DNA of 56,389 nucleotides from positions 1 through 56,389 of the forward strand of contig DJOD01000056.1 of assembly GCA_002437115.1 (NCBI GenBank). The letters are read 5' to 3'. Below are positions 50,420 through 56,389 of the stretch, one piece after another (within the stretch, counting starts at the first letter, position 1; each line of letters starts with the position of its first letter). The notes beneath the pieces are model-generated. The model ran no database searches. It saw only the letters and a list, made by a program, of their open reading frames with translations, and had not been told where the DNA came from. The stretch is from Prevotella sp. UBA6447 (lineage in GTDB: Bacteria; Bacteroidota; Bacteroidia; Bacteroidales; Bacteroidaceae). The position numbers were made by a program, and so were the translations under genes.

Positions 50420-52522
50420 ATGTCGATTACCTTATATATCATGTCGATTATGCCCCACAGCCTTACAGCCAAGCCCCACATCCAACAGCATACAACCGGG
50501 CCTGGCCTCACCGTCGCCTGTCGCCCGATAATCCTTGCAAAGGCCTTTCTGACCTTGCTGTCGTTGCTCCTTCCGCTACTCGGCCACGCACAATGGAAAT
50601 CGTACCTGGCCTACAGCGACCCCACAGAGATAGAACGCGCCTCGGGAAGCGTCATCTACGTGTTGGCCTCCGAAGGACTCTACAGTTACGACACCAGCGA
50701 CCAAAGCCTGCAAACCTACGACAAGACCACGGTGCTCTCCGACTGTGGCATAGCGCACATCGCCTGGTGCCAGCAAGCCCGCAGGCTGGTCATCGTCTAC
50801 AACGACTACAACATCGACCTGCTGGAAGCCAACAGCAACGTGGTGAACCTCTCCGACTACATGAACAAGACCATGACCGCAGACAAGACGATCTACGACA
50901 TCTGCATTGACGGTCCCTACGCTTACCTTTCGACAGGCTTCGGCATCGTGAAGCTCAACGTGGCCAAAGGCGAGATAGCCGACACCTACCAACTGGGCTT
51001 CAAGGTATACTACACCTATGTGAAGGACGGATACCTCTACGCGGCTAACCGTGAGAAGGGCATCTACCGCGCCCCGCTCACCGCCAACCTCCTTGACCCC
51101 AACCAATGGAAACGCTTCAGCAACTTCGCTTGGAAGAACAAGACTACCGACAGCGACTTGCTCAACCTGGTAAAAACACTGGCGCCAGGAGGACCCAAGT
51201 ACAACCATTTCGGTTTCCTCAAGCTTCATGGCGGCAAGCTCTACACCTGCAATGGTGTCTTCGGTGGTCAAGCCGGAACCATACAAGTGCTCGACAACGG
51301 CGCATGGACCGTTTACCAAGACGACATCAGCCAAACCACAGGGAGAAGGTACCAAGACATACGCGCCATCGACATAGACCCAAAGAACAACGACCATGTC
51401 ATGGCGGCAGCGCGCAACGGGCTCTACGAGTTCAGCAAGGGGAAGTTTGTGGCTTACTACGACGCGCAAAACTCACCTATCCAGTCATACAACAACAGCG
51501 ACATGGAGTACCAGCTGGTATCGGGGGTGAAGTATGACACCGACGGAAACCTGTGGCTGCTCAACAGCCAGGCACCCAGCCAGTCGCTCATCGAGCGCAC
51601 GGCAGAAGGCGAATGGATGTCGCGGGGACGAAAGGAACTGATGGGGCTCAACGATGGCGGCCTCACCAACAAGAGTCTCGGAGACCTGAAAGGAATGATG
51701 ATAGACAGCCGTGGCCTGATGTGGTTTGTCAACAACAGCTATTACAGGCCATCGTTTTATGCTTACGACTTCACCAACAATGGCATGAACAGCTATACCT
51801 CCTTTGTCAACGAGGATGGCACAGAGACCACGGTCAACGCCGTGAGGTGCGTGGCCGAAGACCACAACAACAACATTTGGATAGGCACCGACCAAGGGCC
51901 CTTCATGCTCGAGACAAGCCAGATGTCGCAGCCGTCGCCCATCCTCACACAGGTCAAGGTGCCCCGCAACGACGGCACCAACTATGCCGACTACCTGTTG
52001 GCAGGTGTCGACATTACTGCTTGTGTCATCGACGGCGCCAACCGCAAGTGGTTTGGCACTAACGGGTCGGGTGTCTACCTCATCGCCAGCGACAACATCA
52101 CACAGCTGCAACATTTCACGACAAGCAACAGCCCACTCTTCTCCAACAACATTCAGGCACTGGCCATCGATGAGAACAGCGGCGAGCTGTACATCGGAAC
52201 AGACCACGGGCTTTGCTCCTACACGGCCACCATCCCCAAGAGCGACGGCATGACCACGGACAACGTGTATGCCTATCCCAACCCCGTTCGTCCCGACTAC
52301 AGGGGTGCCATCACCGTCACAGGCCTCGACAACGACGCTGACGTGAAGATCCTGACGTCTAACGGATCTCTTGTTAGCGAGGGAAGGGCCACAGGCGGAC
52401 AATACAAATGGTATGGGCTTGACCGCGAAGGTCGCCGTGTGGCCAGCGGAATCTACATGGTAGCGGTGGCCACAGCCGAGGGCGAGAAGGGTGTGGTCTG
52501 CAAGATTGCCATCATCAACTGA
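50420..52522 (+). CDS. porZ: PorZ-like type IX secretion beta-propeller protein
   Basis: 700 residues. A long N-region (the start could be the ATG at 50441 or 50450) leads to a signal peptide ending LLGHAQ. Two propellers follow, opening WKSYLAYSDPTEIERASGSVIYVLASEGLYSYDTSDQSLQTYDKTTVLSDCGI and containing AYLSTGFGIVKLNVAKGEI, both closely matching PorZ; two-component-regulator-propeller strands (GLMWFVNNSY, NNNIWIGTDQGPF) are present. The C-terminus is a sorting-like Ig domain (VYAYPNPVRPDYRG ... VASGIYMVAVATAEGEKGVVCKIAIIN). In Porphyromonas, PorZ sits in the surface attachment complex and supplies anionic LPS for cargo anchoring. Adjacent envelope genes fit that setting. Confidence 0.8.
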   Translation: MSITLYIMSIMPHSLTAKPHIQQHTTGPGLTVACRPIILAKAFLTLLSLLLPLLGHAQWKSYLAYSDPTEIERASGSVIYVLASEGLYSYDTSDQSLQTYDKTTVLSDCGIAHIAWCQQARRLVIVYNDYNIDLLEANSNVVNLSDYMNKTMTADKTIYDICIDGPYAYLSTGFGIVKLNVAKGEIADTYQLGFKVYYTYVKDGYLYAANREKGIYRAPLTANLLDPNQWKRFSNFAWKNKTTDSDLLNLVKTLAPGGPKYNHFGFLKLHGGKLYTCNGVFGGQAGTIQVLDNGAWTVYQDDISQTTGRRYQDIRAIDIDPKNNDHVMAAARNGLYEFSKGKFVAYYDAQNSPIQSYNNSDMEYQLVSGVKYDTDGNLWLLNSQAPSQSLIERTAEGEWMSRGRKELMGLNDGGLTNKSLGDLKGMMIDSRGLMWFVNNSYYRPSFYAYDFTNNGMNSYTSFVNEDGTETTVNAVRCVAEDHNNNIWIGTDQGPFMLETSQMSQPSPILTQVKVPRNDGTNYADYLLAGVDITACVIDGANRKWFGTNGSGVYLIASDNITQLQHFTTSNSPLFSNNIQALAIDENSGELYIGTDHGLCSYTATIPKSDGMTTDNVYAYPNPVRPDYRGAITVTGLDNDADVKILTSNGSLVSEGRATGGQYKWYGLDREGRRVASGIYMVAVATAEGEKGVVCKIAIIN

Positions 52523-52530
52523 GTGCCGTC

Positions 52531-53940
52531 ATGCAGACTACCCGACAAGAGAAAGCCTTCTTCACATTGCTGCTGCTCGCAGCCACACCCATTGCCTACG
52601 CGCTGACAGGGCTCAGGCCCACGTTTGACGACTGGACCTACACCACCTATCCCAACACCGACCCAGACTTTTGGAAGTATCTCTTGCCCTACGGCGACTA
52701 CTGGCGACCCTTCGACGGGGCTTTCGGCTATTTGGTGGCACTGGCCGACAACCTGTTTCCTTCGCTCAACCACCTCTGCATCTACTTGGGTCACCTCATG
52801 GCCACATTGCTGGTAGGGCTTGTGGCCCGGCAACTGAAGTTCTGCCCGCAGGCACGCCTCACGGCCATGGCGCTCCACTATGTGTCGCCCGCCATCCTGG
52901 GCACGCTGATGACCCTCGACTCGCTCAACCAGGTGTACGCCTCCTGCTGGGGCCTCGCGGCCCTGTGGGTTTACCTGCGCGGCGGACGGCGTGCCACACT
53001 GACATGGCTCGCCCTGTGCGGCATGGCCATATGGTGCAAGGAAAATGGGGCCATGTGGCTGGGCATCTGTCCCCTCGTGGCCTGGTGTTTCGGGCAGGAG
53101 ACAGGCCGCGAGACCAAGCGACACCTGGCTTGGGCCACCCTGTTTTTTGCCGCCTATTGGATCGTGAGGCTGTCATTGCCCAACTATTATCACAAAGAAG
53201 CCAACGAATATCTCACGGCAGCGCCCATCGAGAAGGTGAAAAACGTCGCGAAGTACCTGCTTTTCTCTTACACCTCGCTCGACTTCGTCAGCTTGCTTCA
53301 CCGCCCCAGTCGCAACCTTCCATTCCTCCTGCTGACTTTTCTGCTGTCGCTTCCCTATTTCACACTCAACCTCTTTCTGGCCTTCCGCTGTCGCCGCGAC
53401 AGGCGCCTGTGGGGTCTGCTGGCTGCCTCATGGGTGGCCGCACTGCCACACCTTGCCACCCTTTTCAGCACCATGCACGCCTATGCCGGGTTGGCTCCGC
53501 TGGCTTTGCTGGCCGGATGGCTCATGCCCCAGCAAGGCTGGATGCGAGCCATGGCCATGGGAGCCTTCGGACTCTACATCGTGTCGGCACTGGCTGTTGA
53601 TACCCGCCACTATGCCAAGGCTTACAAATCGGGCATGGACGGCTATCGGATGGCTCTCGAAACCATCCGGCAAACCCATAAGCCCACACATCGCGTGTGT
53701 TGCATCTGCGTGGACCATGGCGAGGAGAAATACTCGTGTTTCTGCGTCATCCCCTACGACTCCTATGGTTGGGGCAACGCTGTGGTGTGGCAGACGCGCG
53801 GCCGGTGGCCACAGGTGCTCGACGTGGAGACCGTGAAAGCCACCGACAACCCATACCAAACGGCCGTCCACAAACTAAGGGAGGGCTACGATCATGTGTG
53901 GATTGCCGACGGGAAAAACATCCAAGTGATAGAACGATGA
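52531..53940 (+). CDS. Polytopic membrane protein, GT-C glycosyltransferase-like
   Basis: 469 residues with about nine or ten hydrophobic helices in the first 380 residues and a soluble C-terminal part with several cysteines. An acidic pair follows the first helix (RPTFDDWTYTTYP), the place where GT-C transferases that use polyprenyl-phosphate sugars hold their catalytic Asp. No close family is recognised. It lies 8 bp behind porZ and overlaps the next gene by 4 bp, so it is probably translated with both. A role in adding sugars to a surface glycan is inferred from fold and neighbours only. Confidence 0.6.
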   Translation: MQTTRQEKAFFTLLLLAATPIAYALTGLRPTFDDWTYTTYPNTDPDFWKYLLPYGDYWRPFDGAFGYLVALADNLFPSLNHLCIYLGHLMATLLVGLVARQLKFCPQARLTAMALHYVSPAILGTLMTLDSLNQVYASCWGLAALWVYLRGGRRATLTWLALCGMAIWCKENGAMWLGICPLVAWCFGQETGRETKRHLAWATLFFAAYWIVRLSLPNYYHKEANEYLTAAPIEKVKNVAKYLLFSYTSLDFVSLLHRPSRNLPFLLLTFLLSLPYFTLNLFLAFRCRRDRRLWGLLAASWVAALPHLATLFSTMHAYAGLAPLALLAGWLMPQQGWMRAMAMGAFGLYIVSALAVDTRHYAKAYKSGMDGYRMALETIRQTHKPTHRVCCICVDHGEEKYSCFCVIPYDSYGWGNAVVWQTRGRWPQVLDVETVKATDNPYQTAVHKLREGYDHVWIADGKNIQVIER

Positions 53941-54908
53941 GACAACTGCGCGACATCCTGTTCCTGCAAACGTTTGGCATCATCCTCGTGGTGCTGGGAC
54001 ATTCCTTCTACCTGTTTCCAGCCGACACGCCCGTCATCCGGTGGACCTATGGGTTCCACATGCCCTTGTTCTTCTTCATATCGGGCTACCTGCTGAAGTA
54101 TGTGCATGGTGACTTGGCGCAATTGCACCTGTCGGGACGCTCGGGCTACCTGACCCGCAAAGCCCGCCGCCTGCTTGTGCCCTACACCGTCATCAGCAGC
54201 CTGTTCTTCGTGCCCAAGGCCATCCTGTCGCGCTACAGCGTCAGGCCCCTGCACCTCAACCTGCACGACTACCTCGACCAGTTGCTGGTGCCTTACCACA
54301 ACGTGTTTGGAGCCTACTGGTTCATGCCCACCCTGTTTCTCATTTTCACCGTCTTCACCATAGCCCGAAAAGCTTGGGGACAACGCTCCGTACCCATGGG
54401 GAGCCCCATCTTGCTGCTGACCCTGGCCTTGGCCAACTGCCTCCTGCCTTTCACCAAGGACAGCCTGCTCAACCTGGCGGGCGTGGCCTTCTACTTGGTT
54501 TACTTCACGGCGGGTTACCTCTACCAGGCATCGCGCCTTGAGGAGGCCATCAAAAGAGCCAGCGGCAAGATGACTGTCATCCCGCCGCTGGCTCTTTCCG
54601 TCGTGTTGCTGTATGCGCCCCAAGGCTCGCTGACCGACCTACTCATGGCCTTCAATGGCATCTTGATGAGCATCGGACTGTCGCAAGCCTACAAACGCCT
54701 GGGTGGCCATTGGCTCGACCACCTCTTCGGCTACACCTACTCCATTTATCTTTATAGCGGATTCTTCCAAATCCTGTCGCTCCAGGTGCTGCTCCACTTT
54801 GTCAGCCTCCCACCAGCGGTGTATGTGCCGCTGGCCTTTGTCACAGGGCTCTACGGACCGTGGGCCGTGCGCAAAGCCTGGCGAAGGGTACGCGCCAAGA
54901 AAGCCTAA
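53937..54908 (+). CDS. Acyltransferase-3 family membrane protein
   Basis: 323 residues from the ATG that overlaps the upstream stop (ATGA); the longer open frame from 53697 runs inside the previous gene and is unlikely. About ten transmembrane helices. The family hallmarks are at the N-terminus: ILVVLGHSFY with the catalytic His, and WTYGFHMPLFFFISGYLLKY. A mid-protein GAYWFMPTLFLIF motif is also typical. Such enzymes O-acetylate or acylate surface polysaccharides, LPS or peptidoglycan. Third gene of the porZ run; converges with nadA, the 3' ends overlapping by 4 bp. Confidence 0.85.
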   Translation: MRQLRDILFLQTFGIILVVLGHSFYLFPADTPVIRWTYGFHMPLFFFISGYLLKYVHGDLAQLHLSGRSGYLTRKARRLLVPYTVISSLFFVPKAILSRYSVRPLHLNLHDYLDQLLVPYHNVFGAYWFMPTLFLIFTVFTIARKAWGQRSVPMGSPILLLTLALANCLLPFTKDSLLNLAGVAFYLVYFTAGYLYQASRLEEAIKRASGKMTVIPPLALSVVLLYAPQGSLTDLLMAFNGILMSIGLSQAYKRLGGHWLDHLFGYTYSIYLYSGFFQILSLQVLLHFVSLPPAVYVPLAFVTGLYGPWAVRKAWRRVRAKKA

Positions 54909-55897
54909 CTCAGCTTGAGCATCCGCTCGATGGGCTTCACGGCCTCCACGGCCACCTCCTCGGGTATCTCGATGGAGGGCCACCCTTCCTTCAGCGCATT
55001 GTAAATCTTCTGCAACGTGTTTTTCTTCATATACTCACACTCATTGCAAGAGCATCCCAACGACCCTTCCGACACCTCGGGCGGCACGGGGATGAACTCC
55101 TGCCCCGGACAAGTGCGTTGCAACTCATGCAGGATGCCCGCCTCCGTGGCCACGATAAACTGGCGCGTCTCGGGATGCTCCTGCGCATACTGAAGCATCG
55201 TGGCGGTGGAACCTTTCACGTCGGCAATGGCCAGAACGGGAGCCTTACACTCCAGGTGGGCCATCACAACGGCATCAGGATGCTCGCGCTTGAGCTTCAC
55301 GATTTCCTCCACGGAGAACTTCTCATGCACGTGGCAACCACCATTCCAGAGCAGCATGTGGCGCCCTGTCACCGAGTTGATGTAGTTGCCCAGGTTATAG
55401 TCGGGGCCGAAGATAATCTTGGCGTCGGCCGGGAAAGTGTCAATGACCTTCTTGGCATTGCCAGAGGTCACCACACAGTCGGTGAGTGCCTTCACGGCTG
55501 CCGTGGTGTTCACATAGCTCACCACCTGGTAACCGGGGTGCTCCGCCTTGAATTTCTTGAGATCCTCGGCCTTGCAACTGTCGGCCAGTGAGCACCCCGC
55601 TGTCAGGTCGGGACACAGCACCGTCTTGTCGGGCGATAGCAACTTGCACGTCTCGGCCATGAAATGGACACCACACATCACCATTACCTTGGCATCGGTC
55701 TCCGCAGCCTTGCGCGCCAGTGCCAGTGAGTCGCCCACGAAGTTGGCTATGTCCTGTATGTCTCCCGTCGTGTAGTAATGGGCCAGGATGATGGCATCCT
55801 TCTCATGGCACAACTTGCGAATCTCCTTTTTTAAGTCGAGCGACTTGTCGACAGGCTCATCGACAAATCCTTTTTCCTTCCAACTTGGCTTGATCAT
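54905..55897 (-). CDS. nadA: Quinolinate synthase A
   Basis: 330 residues. NadA condenses iminoaspartate and dihydroxyacetone phosphate to quinolinate for NAD synthesis and holds a 4Fe-4S cluster on three cysteines, here probably those in VMVMCGVHFMAE, LWNGGCHVHE and EGSLGCSCNECEYMKKN. AIILAHYYTTGDIQDIANFVGDSLALA at the start and ATEAGILHELQ further on are family signatures. Length is standard for the short form. Neither nadB nor nadC lies in the window. Its upstream side is the DnaA-box cluster. Confidence 0.95.
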   Translation of the reverse strand: MIKPSWKEKGFVDEPVDKSLDLKKEIRKLCHEKDAIILAHYYTTGDIQDIANFVGDSLALARKAAETDAKVMVMCGVHFMAETCKLLSPDKTVLCPDLTAGCSLADSCKAEDLKKFKAEHPGYQVVSYVNTTAAVKALTDCVVTSGNAKKVIDTFPADAKIIFGPDYNLGNYINSVTGRHMLLWNGGCHVHEKFSVEEIVKLKREHPDAVVMAHLECKAPVLAIADVKGSTATMLQYAQEHPETRQFIVATEAGILHELQRTCPGQEFIPVPPEVSEGSLGCSCNECEYMKKNTLQKIYNALKEGWPSIEIPEEVAVEAVKPIERMLKLS

Positions 55898-55937
55898 GTC
55901 TCTTGTCTGTTTTCTTGCTGCGGATGTTTTTCAACGT

Positions 55938-56340
55938 CTTTTTATTATTATCTTTCCTTTTTTATTTAAAAAGAAAAAATAAAAGAGTATGATGATAAGC
56001 TGTGGATATGTTGATAATAGCAACGTCTCCGACAGGCCTTTTTGCCTATCCACACATTTAGTGTCTTTATCCACAGGACTTCATCATATCTTCGGGTTGA
56101 TAATCAATTCCTTAGACGTTTATCCACAATTGTTGTTTGTGTTGCAAAGTTAATAAGTTTATATCTTTTTCCCATGCAAAACTGTGGAAAAATGGTTGTC
56201 TTCTTTTTCAAAACCCTGTGGATATCCACCTTTGAGGGACTGTGGCTATCAGTGTGTGGATAACGAGTGGGTTATCCACTGTGTTATCCCTACACTTATC
56301 AGTGGGTTATCCACATGGTTATCCACATGGGGATAGGGGG
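55938..56340. other. Candidate chromosomal replication origin (DnaA-box cluster with A/T tract)
   Basis: Five perfect TTATCCACA boxes are present: 56067-56075, 56120-56128, 56307-56315 and 56319-56327 on the plus strand, 56255-56263 on the minus strand. One-mismatch copies lie at 56001-56009 (-), 56046-56054, 56183-56191 (-), 56217-56225 (-) and 56272-56280. A tract of almost only A and T (about 55940-55990) beside them could be the unwinding element. There is no coding frame of note. Chance would give far fewer 9-mers of this kind in 400 bp. Confidence 0.75.
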
Positions 56341-56389
56341 GCATTAGGCATAGTGGGTATAATAGGCATAAGGTAGGTTCTATTAATTT

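Noticed and set aside
53697..53936. Upstream extension of the acyltransferase-3 frame
   Set aside because: It overlaps the previous gene by 240 bp in another frame; the ATGA overlap start at 53937 gives the standard N-terminus.

Overview
The window looks like chromosome from a Bacteroidales bacterium, most likely Prevotellaceae. The signs are Bacteroidetes promoters (TTTG, about 19-21 bp, TAnnTTTG) in front of many genes, almost no Shine-Dalgarno sequences, a PorZ-like type IX secretion (T9SS) protein, a Bacteroidales succinate/acetate CoA-transferase, large PF14905-type outer-membrane barrels and a GG-leader peptide system of the Bacteroidales kind. Most of the window is ordinary housekeeping DNA of fairly high GC. 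It is interrupted by AT-richer accessory patches, at about 3.4-4.9 kb and 31-42 kb, and by decayed genes.

Layout. 0-3.2 kb: the 3' part of an aldo/keto reductase, then sufE with a TrmH-type methylase, and a U32 tRNA/rRNA-hydroxylation-type protein. 3.4-4.9 kb: an AT-rich islet of four small leftward genes (two lipoproteins, two short hydrophobic proteins). 5.0-7.6 kb: a papain-like lipoprotein protease and a decayed RHS/SpvB-type gene. 7.9-13 kb: trpS, a candidate 6S-like small RNA on the minus strand, an acetyl-CoA hydrolase/transferase and cysS. 13-15.1 kb: a helix-hairpin-helix outer-membrane barrel protein. 15.5-21.3 kb: a carbohydrate locus with GH43, GH29 (two in-frame stops) and a frameshifted AraC regulator. 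21.4-26.7 kb, minus strand: an MsbA-like ABC exporter, miaB, a PAP2 enzyme and a sugar-nucleotide-epimerase-like SDR. 26.8-30.8 kb: RNase R and a pair of secreted proteins.

31.3-45.1 kb is the most interesting part: two paralogous peptide-export cassettes side by side. Cassette A has an AraC remnant cut by an IS fragment, a 140-aa GG/AG-leader precursor, an outer-membrane barrel, a C39-peptidase ABC exporter split by one extra G, and a truncated HlyD adaptor. Cassette B has an intact divergent AraC regulator, a LanC-like protein without zinc ligands, a broken glycosyltransferase, a GT2 glycosyltransferase, a 143-aa precursor, a second barrel and the wreck of a second C39 exporter. The precursors share a leader, a Trp/Cys-x-Cys/NSH-ET core motif, Gly/Ala-rich hydrophobic segments and a C-terminal Leu-Leu. 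The likely job is making and exporting a large, possibly glycosylated, bacteriocin-like or signalling peptide. Several parts are broken, so the present locus may be inactive or may depend on exporters elsewhere.

45.9-56.4 kb: leuS, a YitT-type membrane protein and rdgB in one run; then porZ with a polytopic GT-C-like membrane protein and an acyltransferase-3 gene; then nadA on the other strand. The last 450 bases carry five perfect and several near-perfect DnaA boxes next to an A/T tract and are a strong oriC candidate.

All calls come from reading the sequence. Family names rest on motif recognition, not database searches.
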